Source of the DNA: Bacillota bacterium
Lineage (GTDB): Bacteria; Bacillota; Clostridia; Oscillospirales; Acutalibacteraceae
DNA length: 40,317 bases
Reading direction: 5' to 3'
Assembly (NCBI GenBank): GCA_023458755.1
Contig: JAEWYE010000036.1
Span: 1 to 40,317 of the forward strand
In this document: piece by piece, positions 7,967 to 15,170 of the stretch
How the letters are laid out: the number at the start of each line of letters is the position of its first letter
Position numbering within the stretch: the first letter of the stretch is position 1
Program-made: the position numbers and the translations under genes
The notes under the pieces: generated by a model
Database searches by the model: none
Told to the model about the DNA's origin: nothing
What the model saw: the letters and a program-made list of their open reading frames with translations, nothing else

Positions 7967-9145
7967 TTACTGCCTGTTTACCCGCGTCTCATTTTTATGC
8001 GAAAAAGCCAGCTTCAAAAGCACCGGTGTTACAACTGTGGTGAGTATGACGACAATAATGGTAGGAATAAAAACCTCCTGCGATATGATATGATTTTGGA
8101 GACCGATATTGGCGGTTATAATTGCCACTTCGCCCCGTGAAATCATACCGACTCCGATTTGAAGAGATTCGCTGCGGCTCATTTTGAAAAAGCGCGCCGC
8201 CATTCCACAGCCGACTACTTTACCCAATACGGCGATGAGAAACATGGCGAGTGTTATGAACAGCACTTTAGCGTCGAAGCCGCTTAACGTGGCCTCAATA
8301 CCCACACTGGCGAAGAATATAGGAGACAAAAATCCTGTCGAAATCGCTTTTACATTGCGCTCCAAATATTCTTTGTGCGCAAACTGAGAAAGCAGCAGCC
8401 CGCAAAGATACGCACCGGTAATGGCAGCAATTCCAAGTTTCTCCGCAAGAAATGCGAAAAGCAAAGCTGCGGCCAGCGAAAAGACGAGCAGCGCAGGTCC
8501 TGGTTTGCTGTCCTTGGTAAAGCGGTTGATTATCTTCGGTAAAAATACGATTGCAAGAACAGCAAACAAGCAGAACAATCCGATTCCGATTAAAGTAACA
8601 GCCAAAGAAGACTTCCCATTTGTGCCGCCCGCACTTCCGGAAGTCGCCAGAAGCACCGATATCAGGATAAGACCTAAAATATCGTCTATCACCGCGGCTC
8701 CCAGAATATTAATACCCGCACGGGAATTGAGCTTGCCCAGCTCCGTTAATGTCTCCACAGTAATACTGACACTGGTCGCCGTCAAGATGACACCAATAAA
8801 GATATTCTCGGTAATATTGCTGTAAAAAAGAAATGCGCTCAGTGTGCCGAGCACAAGCGGAACCAAAATACCCATTACCGCAATCAGCAGTGCGGATTTT
8901 CCAGCCTTTTTGAACTCTTCTACATTCGTTTCCAAACCGGCTAAAAACATCAGCATAATCACGCCGAGATTTGCGAGCAGTTTTATGTCCGCGTCATACT
9001 GCACAACATTCAGTACAACCGGGCCAAGGATAACGCCGGCAATCAAAGCGCCCAGCACCTCCGGCATTTTCAGCTTTCTGCTGATGATGCCGGCCGCTTT
9101 TGTTGCAATCAAAATCAAGGCGATTGCAAGCAAAGTCTTTTCCAT
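7967..9145 (-). CDS. Kef/CPA2-type cation:proton antiporter
   Basis: A 392-aa integral membrane protein of the Na+/H+ exchanger fold (Na_H_Exchanger family, CPA2 branch), with about 12-13 helices and no C-terminal RCK/TrkA domain. Typical motifs are KLKMPEVLGALIAGVILGP near the N-terminus, TATSVSITVETLTELGKL, GAAVIDDILGLILI (carrying the family's conserved Asp pair) and SRGEVAIITANIGL. It exchanges K+ or Na+ for H+ across the cytoplasmic membrane. The start at 9145 is chosen because GGAAG lies just upstream; a frame open to 9265 would run through the promoter leader and terminator hairpin. The gene is monocistronic, with an attenuator-like leader. Confidence 0.9.
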   Translation of the reverse strand: MEKTLLAIALILIATKAAGIISRKLKMPEVLGALIAGVILGPVVLNVVQYDADIKLLANLGVIMLMFLAGLETNVEEFKKAGKSALLIAVMGILVPLVLGTLSAFLFYSNITENIFIGVILTATSVSITVETLTELGKLNSRAGINILGAAVIDDILGLILISVLLATSGSAGGTNGKSSLAVTLIGIGLFCLFAVLAIVFLPKIINRFTKDSKPGPALLVFSLAAALLFAFLAEKLGIAAITGAYLCGLLLSQFAHKEYLERNVKAISTGFLSPIFFASVGIEATLSGFDAKVLFITLAMFLIAVLGKVVGCGMAARFFKMSRSESLQIGVGMISRGEVAIITANIGLQNHIISQEVFIPTIIVVILTTVVTPVLLKLAFSHKNETRVNRQ

Positions 9146-9192
9146 CGAATTCTTCCTTTCTCCAGTAAAATGAGCATCCCTATTCACAAAAT

Positions 9193-9225
9193 AAAAAAGT
9201 GGGAAGCCCAAAACGGACTTCCCAC
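9193..9225 (-). terminator. Terminator inside the antiporter 5' leader (attenuator)
   Basis: An 11-bp stem (arms 9215-9225 and 9199-9209, one G-U pair) followed on the minus strand by six U (9193-9198). It lies between the promoter at 9277-9305 and the start codon at 9145, so it must be read through for expression. Two small hairpins precede it: ACGGC/GCCGT near 9245-9261 and AAGAA/TTCTT near 9228-9242. It resembles a riboswitch or attenuator leader; I do not recognise the class. Confidence 0.65.
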
Positions 9226-9276
9226 CCAAGAAGCTATTTCTTGAAAACGGCTTTACGCCGTCCAACCGATGCTTTA

Positions 9277-9305
9277 AGTATAACAGATTTAAATTTTCGT
9301 GTCAA
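9277..9305 (-). promoter_or_regulatory. Sigma-A promoter of the antiporter gene
   Basis: On the minus strand, a perfect TTGACA (9300-9305), a 17-bp spacer and TATACT (9277-9282). The predicted start near 9270 gives a leader of about 125 nt. Confidence 0.8.
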
Positions 9306-9353
9306 ATTCAGGATGCTAAAATGCGAATACAGTAGGAAATGTATTTTATGCAG

Positions 9354-9392
9354 CAAAAAACGCGTAAGTCCGGTTTATGGAACTTACGCGTT
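9354..9392 (-). terminator. Terminator of the XrtG operon
   Basis: An 11-bp perfect stem (AACGCGTAAGT at 9359-9369 with its complement at 9382-9392), then six U on the minus strand. It immediately follows the first PTPS-like gene and separates it from the antiporter unit. Confidence 0.85.
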
Positions 9393-9394
9393 CT

Positions 9395-9898
9395 TTATTT
9401 CATGTCAGTTTTCTTCTTTCTTTGGTTGCATTCGTTGATAATTTCCGTAATCAGGTCTTCCTTGCTTTTGGAATTCAAATGGATTGGTTTAGCGGTTTCT
9501 GAAGAATCCGAAACGGGCGGATGAAAATGATCGTCCTCCGTTAAACTGATTACATAAGAGCGAGCCGGCGTTTCGCTGACCTCAATTTTGAGCAGTTCCC
9601 ATCCGTTCGCCTCTAAAACATCGTGGATTTTGTCCTTAAACACTTCGCAAATATTCTCCAAAGTCGGATTAATTTGGTCAAAAGGCGCTATTTCATTGAT
9701 GAATCTGTCCTGATAAACATGAAAAATATCATCCACAATCTTTTCCACATCATTGAAGCTTATAAATTTATCGCTTAATTTTAAGGTGATAATACTGATT
9801 TCCCAAGTGTGGGGATGGATTTGTCCGAGCTTTCCGGCAATTTGAATCGCGTGCCTTGCGTTCAGATAAAACTTGAATTTATATTGCTCAAATCTCAA
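9395..9898 (-). CDS. PTPS/QueD-related protein 1, exosortase-locus type
   Basis: A 167-aa member of the 6-pyruvoyl-tetrahydropterin synthase fold, of the subtype seen in Gram-positive exosortase (XrtG) loci (I recall TIGR03112). The zinc ligands are H16, H28 and H30 (HPHTW), and the substrate-anchoring Glu is in SETPAR. However, the catalytic Cys expected just before the HxH motif is absent (KLGQIHPH), and the catalytic His of the QueD DHHYLN motif is replaced (QDRFIN). Residues after about 120 form a polar tail not found in QueD. The TTG start at 9898 has AAGGAG nine bases upstream and overlaps the glycosyltransferase gene by 11 bp. It probably binds a ligand without the canonical reaction. 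Confidence 0.82.
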   Translation of the reverse strand: MRFEQYKFKFYLNARHAIQIAGKLGQIHPHTWEISIITLKLSDKFISFNDVEKIVDDIFHVYQDRFINEIAPFDQINPTLENICEVFKDKIHDVLEANGWELLKIEVSETPARSYVISLTEDDHFHPPVSDSSETAKPIHLNSKSKEDLITEIINECNQRKKKTDMK

Positions 9899-11288
9899 AT
9901 TTTACTTCTCCTTTTGCAGCGTCAGCCCTTACACGCTTATTTTTGGGAACAAAAAAGCAGGAAAGCGTATACAAATCTGCCCGCAGCACCGTCGCAAACC
10001 GTTTGCTTTCTTCCGTCAGATTGCTTGTACGCCAACCGTTTGTGCCTTTAATGCTGTTTATAATTCCCGCGACGCGGAACCAGAAAATTATAAAATTGTA
10101 GAGCGGCAGCAGAAAAACCAAGTAGAGTTTGGTGCGGTAAAACTTTTGAAATTCAGGAAATCCGGAAAAATAGATATTCACATTGATATAATACAAAAAC
10201 GAAGTAAAAATATACATACCGTATAAAATGAAAACCGAAGTAATTATATGGTTCGCCTGTGAACCCAAAAGAGCCAGAAAAATCAATGCAAAATACCAGA
10301 TCATTCTGGGGAAAACAAAAGTGTGGTCAAACAACAGAATTCGGGTGGTAAAATTGGAAAAGAAGCCCGCAAACGATGCGGAACGCTCCAAGTGAAACAT
10401 ATGCGCAACTTCCAGTTCTCCGCGCTGCCAGCGCTGACGCTGCACATACAGCTTGTTCATATCCTCGATTGGATCAACCATAAAAAAGGCATTCTCACAG
10501 ATATGGACCTTTTTATTCAGCAGTTTTCGCACCTGAAATGTTACATGGGTATCTTCGCTAACCGTATCCGTATTGTACAACTGCGTTTTTAAAATGGTGG
10601 ATTTACGAAACGCGGAAAACGCACCGGACAGCGTGAAAATGCTGTTCAATTCCGACTCAAAATTTCTGCCCACTAAAAACGCCTGACAGTATTCCATAAA
10701 TTCCAGCTTGCGGAACAGACGTTTTGCGGGTTTCTTCGTCTGATTAATCAATTGTGGGTCGGTTAAAATGCTGCCTGTCATGCAATGCATGTTTAAGTCC
10801 TGTTCGAACCGCAGAACCATGTTCCGCAGCGCATCCGGATGCAGCTTTCCGTCACTGTCAATATGTATGATGTATTTTCCTTTGCTGTTGAACAGCGCCA
10901 TATTCAGCGCTTTGGATTTGCCCTGTTTGGCATTGAGCCATTGCATGGACAAGTCATAAAATCTAGCCTGTACCCTTTGATATGCACCAAAGCTGTCATC
11001 GGTACTTTTGTTATTCACCAACAAAACATCAATCAAATCGGTAGGATAATTCGAATTGTAAACAGACTCCAGACAGGCTTCCAGCGTATCGCTTGAATTA
11101 TAAACCGGTATAATGAGCGATATTTCCGGCAGGCGGATAGGCTCCTTTTCTTTTTTGCGCTGCAGTCCTGTTTTCAACAAAACAAAGAAGCCAAAAACAG
11201 AAGGAAGTATTTCCATAACAAGGGGTATCACAATCCACGCAAGCCAAAAGATAATCTGGCTGGACAGAAATCTAGCGATCTCCTGCAT
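9888..11288 (-). CDS. Membrane GT2 glycosyltransferase, exosortase G-associated
   Basis: A 466-aa processive-type family 2 glycosyltransferase (I recall TIGR03111 for the XrtG-linked form). An N-terminal helix lies at about 12-38. The GT-A domain has PVYNSSDTLEACLESV (61-76), the DSD nucleotide-sugar/metal motif at 144-146, the SED acceptor motif ending at 246, and QRQRW at 283-287. C-terminal membrane helices lie at about 310-400. All catalytic signatures are present, so it should transfer a sugar from a nucleotide donor at the inner membrane face. It overlaps xrtG by 17 bp with GGAGG upstream of its ATG, and is presumed to modify the sorted surface protein or build its glycan. Confidence 0.9.
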   Translation of the reverse strand: MQEIARFLSSQIIFWLAWIVIPLVMEILPSVFGFFVLLKTGLQRKKEKEPIRLPEISLIIPVYNSSDTLEACLESVYNSNYPTDLIDVLLVNNKSTDDSFGAYQRVQARFYDLSMQWLNAKQGKSKALNMALFNSKGKYIIHIDSDGKLHPDALRNMVLRFEQDLNMHCMTGSILTDPQLINQTKKPAKRLFRKLEFMEYCQAFLVGRNFESELNSIFTLSGAFSAFRKSTILKTQLYNTDTVSEDTHVTFQVRKLLNKKVHICENAFFMVDPIEDMNKLYVQRQRWQRGELEVAHMFHLERSASFAGFFSNFTTRILLFDHTFVFPRMIWYFALIFLALLGSQANHIITSVFILYGMYIFTSFLYYINVNIYFSGFPEFQKFYRTKLYLVFLLPLYNFIIFWFRVAGIINSIKGTNGWRTSNLTEESKRFATVLRADLYTLSCFFVPKNKRVRADAAKGEVKFEI

Positions 11289-11868
11289 AGCTGAACCCTC
11301 CTACCTTTTGTCGGATTATCTGGGATTTTGTAAATACGGCAAAATACAGGAAGATGGACAGAGCATAGAATACCAACCGTCCGATAATCGAATGCGCCAT
11401 ATAAAACGAGCTGCTCCCATAAAAATAGACCAGTGTGCAAATAAGAAAAACACGAAGAATATTGGCCGCAAAAATCCAAACAACCGCAATCAAATTGATT
11501 GCCAGTTTTTCCAGTGTTTTATATACTGAGAAGAACCAAATCATCGAGGTAAACGCCATGATTTCAATAATTCCGGAACATTCTAAATCGATATACAAGG
11601 AAATCGAGGCGGTTTTTGCGTTCGGAACAAACAATATACCCGGTGTTGCATAGGCCTCATATAAATGGGTCGCCTTACCGACTAATCCGCACACATACGC
11701 AACGAGCTGTGAAAACGGGTCAGAGACGACCGGGCGTACCCAAAGCATCATAAAAACAAACAGTCCCACACTGCCCCAGACAAATGTGAAAAACCCCAGC
11801 TTGGATTGGTATCCGACGCGAAGAAAATAGAGCCATATGACAAAACAAACAAGTGATATCGCCGTCAT
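11272..11868 (-). CDS. xrtG: Exosortase family protein XrtG
   Basis: A 198-aa polytopic membrane transpeptidase-like enzyme of the exosortase superfamily, Gram-positive XrtG class. The three family residues are visible: catalytic C97 in DLECSGI, R139 in ANILRVFL and H159 in MAHSIIGR, each at the edge of a membrane helix. It is predicted to cleave the C-terminal sorting signal of the protein encoded just upstream, as sortases do. The ATG at 11868 overlaps the stop of that substrate gene by 4 bp and has GGAAG upstream; the longer open frame to 11970 runs through the substrate's sorting tail and was not used. Length fits the class. The transpeptidation partner is unknown. Confidence 0.9.
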   Translation of the reverse strand: MTAISLVCFVIWLYFLRVGYQSKLGFFTFVWGSVGLFVFMMLWVRPVVSDPFSQLVAYVCGLVGKATHLYEAYATPGILFVPNAKTASISLYIDLECSGIIEIMAFTSMIWFFSVYKTLEKLAINLIAVVWIFAANILRVFLICTLVYFYGSSSFYMAHSIIGRLVFYALSIFLYFAVFTKSQIIRQKVGGFSYAGDR

Positions 11869-12638
11869 ACAGGAATCTTCCTTTTCTTTTGATATAGGTA
11901 ACATCCCGCACCGGCTACCGCCATGCAGCCAACAATTCCGACATACGGGGCGGTGTCGGTACCGGCACAAATAATGTGACGGTACATGAGATTCGGCGTG
12001 AAAAATTCCAGCATCCGAATGTTTGAGGCATCAATATTCGGGTTTTGGCGATGAAATTCCGAGAGGGGTATTTTTATTTCCAGTTCATCATTCAGACCGT
12101 TGGCATTTCGTTTGAGTATCGCTTTTGAATTCAGTGCCTCATGGGAAGACAAAGCGGTATCCTCATGCCGGACTTGGAGTGTATAAATTCCGGCACCAAA
12201 AGAATTTTTGGAAACCGCTTTGCCGCTCGGCAAACAAACCTGAAATTGAACTTGCTGTCCGTCGCAGTAAAAGATATAATTATTCCCATTAAATCCCGAA
12301 TTGTAGTTGTCGGCTATGATAATATGTAAATAAACATTGTCATTATCCCGATAAAGTGCCATTTTATGACGGATGGTTGTATTGTAAGGCTTTCCGTTTT
12401 CATCGGTTATGGTAAGAGTCTCATTTTTTTGTGTAACCGGATTCCAATGGTTTGGATATATATAGGGGTTGTCCCAGTTATATTCATAGGAATACGGAAG
12501 GCCGTCCCAGTCATGAAAAGACCCGTCAATATTGATGATAGAACTGCCGTTGGATGCGGCTGAGGCGTAAATTGGGGTTATATTCACGAAAAGAGCAAAA
12601 ATCATGAGTACGGTCAGGAGCTGTTTCAACTTTTTCAT
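11865..12638 (-). CDS. Secreted protein with Firmicu-CTERM-like sorting signal
   Basis: A 257-aa exported protein and likely dedicated XrtG substrate. Residues 1-28 are a signal peptide (KKLKQ, a hydrophobic core, then ASA-A). The body starts with IDGSFHDWDGLP, a pattern common at the start of CBM9/DOMON-like beta-sandwich domains, and continues beta-rich to about 220. The tail has a short polar stretch, a hydrophobic helix at about 232-249 (VGIVGCMAVAGAGCYLY) and the basic stop KKRK. This tripartite tail matches the Firmicu-CTERM sorting domain I recall as TIGR04145. ATG 12638 has GGAGG seven bases upstream; an upstream in-frame ATG at 12671 would add residues that spoil the signal peptide. 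Confidence 0.85.
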   Translation of the reverse strand: MKKLKQLLTVLMIFALFVNITPIYASAASNGSSIINIDGSFHDWDGLPYSYEYNWDNPYIYPNHWNPVTQKNETLTITDENGKPYNTTIRHKMALYRDNDNVYLHIIIADNYNSGFNGNNYIFYCDGQQVQFQVCLPSGKAVSKNSFGAGIYTLQVRHEDTALSSHEALNSKAILKRNANGLNDELEIKIPLSEFHRQNPNIDASNIRMLEFFTPNLMYRHIICAGTDTAPYVGIVGCMAVAGAGCYLYQKKRKIPV

Positions 12639-12940
12639 TCTGGTTCCTCCGGCCAGTTCTAAATTTTGCAATCTGTTATATAATGCTTACTGAATGATTA
12701 GAATTCAAGAGAAATCAAGAGATAATAAAAGAAATGAAAGAATTCATAGATAGGGAATTTGTATAGAAGCAAGAATCTTTGCAGAATATTCCCAAAACCT
12801 TGTGCCCCAGCGGAGCGAAAAGGGCGGCTTCGCCGCCCTCACTTCCTCAATTAGCGCGCGGGAGCGCGCAATAGTTAAGTAGAACGCAAAGTCCGCAATA
12901 ATTGCATCAAATCCTAAAATGTTGGTTTGCTTAGCGGGCA
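12639..12940. other. Intergenic stretch with GC-rich hairpins
   Basis: It lies between the two minus-strand parts of the XrtG locus. It contains two strong palindromes: AGGGCGGC/GCCGCCCT (12821-12839) and GCGCGC-GGGA-GCGCGC (12854-12869). Read on the minus strand the first is followed by four U and could end the PTPS-like gene 2 transcript. The high local GC differs from the AT-rich surroundings, suggesting a small dispersed repeat. The promoter of the sorting-substrate gene should lie at 12640-12760, but no clear -35/-10 pair was found. Confidence 0.5.
12815..12839 (-). terminator. Possible terminator after PTPS-like gene 2
   Basis: An 8-bp GC stem with a 3-nt loop (12821-12839), followed on the minus strand by TTTT then CGCT. 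The U tract is short, so termination may be partial. Confidence 0.45.
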
Positions 12941-13312
12941 TTATATAATAATGTTTTCAGATACGCGAAAAACTCTGGTTGGGGTTTCACTGATTTCAAG
13001 CTGGAGTAAGGAAAAGCCGTGCGCCAGAGTGATGGACTTGAGATGATCATAAAATACAGTTCCTATATTTTCCACAGATGGATTAACATTTTGGAAAGAT
13101 ACGGTATTATTTAGGTACTTTCCTTCAAATTGCTTCATATAGTCATCGATGATTTTTTCAACATCTTCATAGCTGACAAATGCGGAATTGGAATTGGTTA
13201 AATATAAAACGATTTCAAACGTGTGAAAATGTGCCTGCTGTTCGGATAAGGATGAATCTAAATTATGAGAAGCGTGCAACTTAAAGGTATATTTGTATGC
13301 CTTATAACCCAT
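12941..13312 (-). CDS. PTPS/QueD-related protein 2, exosortase-locus type
   Basis: A 123-aa single-domain relative of 6-pyruvoyl-tetrahydropterin synthase and a diverged paralogue of the protein at 9395-9898. They share SYEDVEKIIDD/SFNDVEKIVDD, NPSVENI/NPTLENI and the SETP motif. It keeps the zinc histidines H16, H28 and H30 (HFHTF) and the Glu of SETPTR, but again lacks the catalytic Cys before the HxH and the catalytic His (EGKYLN instead of DHHYLN). A strong AGGAGG lies four bases before the ATG. It is divergent from the GT-C-like gene across 147 bp and is likely co-regulated with it. It is not expected to be a working QueD, since no other queuosine genes are nearby. Confidence 0.82.
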   Translation of the reverse strand: MGYKAYKYTFKLHASHNLDSSLSEQQAHFHTFEIVLYLTNSNSAFVSYEDVEKIIDDYMKQFEGKYLNNTVSFQNVNPSVENIGTVFYDHLKSITLAHGFSLLQLEISETPTRVFRVSENIII

Positions 13313-13325
13313 ATTTCCTCCTATT

Positions 13326-13354
13326 TTGACAGCTTGTTTATGTTAACATAATAT
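13326..13354 (+). promoter_or_regulatory. Promoter of the GT-C-like gene with embedded palindrome
   Basis: A perfect TTGACA (13326-13331), a 17-bp spacer and TAATAT (13349-13354). The spacer contains the 12-bp palindrome TATGTTAACATA (13339-13350), a possible operator shared with the divergent PTPS-like gene. Confidence 0.6.
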
Positions 13355-13459
13355 CATGATAGTTTACAAATTTCGACAATAAAAAAGAATTAATCATTAT
13401 GAAAATATTGCTTAAATCACGCGAAAAATTCAGCAATAGTTTCCAAAGGAGTTGACAAT

Positions 13460-15085
13460 TTGGCTGATTCTCTTGCGCCTTCCTTCCGAAAACGCATACA
13501 AAGTTATTTTTTTGAAAAGCCAAGCTCTTTCCCGGAGCTGCTGTTTTTAATTTTTCGGTATTTGTTTTTACTGATTTTTTCCTGGATTTTTATTCATGTT
13601 TGCTTTCTGAATGCAAGCAGTATGTATATTTTCAATATGCCGATGTCGCTGGCTATTGCGGGAATTGTACTGATTCTTTTATTTTTGGCTATCCAGAAAG
13701 GCAAGGCATTCGCCCAAACCCATTCACATTTTCTGGCGTTCTTCTACCGGCATAATTCCTCGATTGCCGTCGCCGGCTTAGCGGTATTGTTCATTTTTCA
13801 GGTTGTTTTGGCACAGGCGATTTACCGACCAATCGGCTGGGACTGCGGAGCAATTGTAAGCTGTGCGGTAAAAGGCGATTTATCTTCCGAACGGTTCTAC
13901 TTTTCTACTTACCCCAACAATTTGCTGATGTTCTGTATTCTGAAATATCTGCTGAAGGCTTTCTTTTACTTTGGCGGGCAAAATTACTGGCTGTTTTTAT
14001 CCATTGTAAACATCCTTATGGTCGACGTTGCCATCTATTTGGTCTTTATTGTCTGCAAAAAACTGTTTGGTTTATCCTGCGGGTTTGTTTCGTATGCGCT
14101 GTTTGTTTTATTGTTCGGCCTTTCACCGTGGCTTGTCGTGCCTTACTCCGATACCTTTGCCATGCTATTTCCCCCTTTGGTTATTCTTCTGTTTATTAAT
14201 TTTAAGGAGTCAAAACATCTTTCGGCAAAAGGCATTTATCTGTTTTTAATTGGTTTCATCTCCGTTTTTGCTTATTTTATTAAGCCATATACTTTGATTG
14301 CAGGTATTGCCATTGTGCTGTATTTATTCGTACACAGTATCAACAGTATGAAAAAAGTAGGAATCTTTCTCCTTACAGCGCTGATTCTGTTTTTGGGAGC
14401 CGCAAGCTCTTATTTCGCTTATAACGTTACGGTCAAGGAGCCTTATGCAAAGGTATTGGATTATTCCCAGTCTTTACCCATGTCGTACTTCTTTATGATG
14501 GGACTGAATACGACCACTTCGGGGGGGACCGGCAGAACCTTGTACGGGGCATACAACGGCAATGATAATTTGTTTGTCTACAGTCTGCCGACACCGCAGG
14601 CAAAGCAAAGTGAAACTATGCGGGTAGCCTTAGAGCGAATTCGTGCGTACACGCCAAAAGGCTATCTTCAGTTTTTGTCAAACAAAGCAAACTGGGTGTT
14701 CAGCGACGGCACCTTTTGGGTAGAAGGCGAGGGCTATGACGTGGACAAGCCGAGTGTCTCCTCAACCGCCTTCAGCAACTGGGTGCAAAGCTATTTCCGG
14801 TTTTATGGAGCCAATTACCCCGCTTTTGCAAATTTGGCACAGGGGATATGGATAATCCTGCTGTTTCTGCTTATCTGCCCCTTATTTAACAACAGTGACG
14901 ATTATAAAAAATCGCTGACAAATATTTTACGAATCGCTGTTTTCGGATTTTTGCTTTATCAGTTGTTATTTGAGGCGCGTTCCCGCTATATTATTTCGGT
15001 ACTGCCCATCATCCTTATTTTATCAACAAACGGCTTCTCTCATTTCCACCGGAATTTTTACAGCTATAAAGAACAGGATCTGTAG
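13460..15085 (+). CDS. Polytopic XrtG-associated membrane protein, GT-C-like
   Basis: A 541-aa protein with about 12 membrane helices, matching the conserved integral membrane family found with XrtG (I recall TIGR03766). An Asp in the first large outside loop (RPIGWDCGA, D128) and a soluble C-terminal stretch between late helices (about 370-450) follow the plan of GT-C glycosyltransferases that use lipid-linked sugars on the outer membrane face. It is therefore a likely partner of the GT2 enzyme for glycosylating the sorted protein. The TTG start at 13460 has AAAGGAG eight bases upstream; no ATG gives a better start. It is divergent from the rest of the locus, with its own promoter. Confidence 0.8.
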   Translation: MADSLAPSFRKRIQSYFFEKPSSFPELLFLIFRYLFLLIFSWIFIHVCFLNASSMYIFNMPMSLAIAGIVLILLFLAIQKGKAFAQTHSHFLAFFYRHNSSIAVAGLAVLFIFQVVLAQAIYRPIGWDCGAIVSCAVKGDLSSERFYFSTYPNNLLMFCILKYLLKAFFYFGGQNYWLFLSIVNILMVDVAIYLVFIVCKKLFGLSCGFVSYALFVLLFGLSPWLVVPYSDTFAMLFPPLVILLFINFKESKHLSAKGIYLFLIGFISVFAYFIKPYTLIAGIAIVLYLFVHSINSMKKVGIFLLTALILFLGAASSYFAYNVTVKEPYAKVLDYSQSLPMSYFFMMGLNTTTSGGTGRTLYGAYNGNDNLFVYSLPTPQAKQSETMRVALERIRAYTPKGYLQFLSNKANWVFSDGTFWVEGEGYDVDKPSVSSTAFSNWVQSYFRFYGANYPAFANLAQGIWIILLFLLICPLFNNSDDYKKSLTNILRIAVFGFLLYQLLFEARSRYIISVLPIILILSTNGFSHFHRNFYSYKEQDL

Positions 15086-15111
15086 CCATTTTTAAGTAAA
15101 TCGTCTAATAC

Positions 15112-15170
15112 ATGCACACGATACATTCGCCGGCATAGCCTATAAAGATAGGCAGGTGAAGCGTGTGCAT
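15112..15170 (+). promoter_or_regulatory. Nested hairpin over the ytaF-like start codon
   Basis: The outer arms ATGCACACG (15112-15120) and CGTGTGCAT (15162-15170) are perfect complements. Inside them sits a second stem, GCCTAT-AAAG-ATAGGC (15138-15153). The outer right arm contains the GTG start codon (15165) and the Shine-Dalgarno AGGTGA (15154-15159) lies between the stems. The folded RNA should hide the start. Confidence 0.55.

Noticed and set aside
9146..9270. Antiporter leader as a known riboswitch class (c-di-AMP, fluoride, Mn2+, Li+)
   Set aside because: The leader has a terminator and hairpins, but I could not match any consensus by eye. It is reported only as an unassigned attenuator.
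12744..12941. 65-codon minus-strand frame between PTPS-like gene 2 and the sorting-substrate gene
   Set aside because: It has no ribosome site, starts in the stop region of the preceding gene, and much of its coding would come from GC-rich palindromes. It is probably translation of a repeat.
12941..13312. Queuosine pathway gene queD
   Set aside because: The catalytic Cys and His are missing, no queC/queE/queF is nearby, and the gene sits in an exosortase locus.
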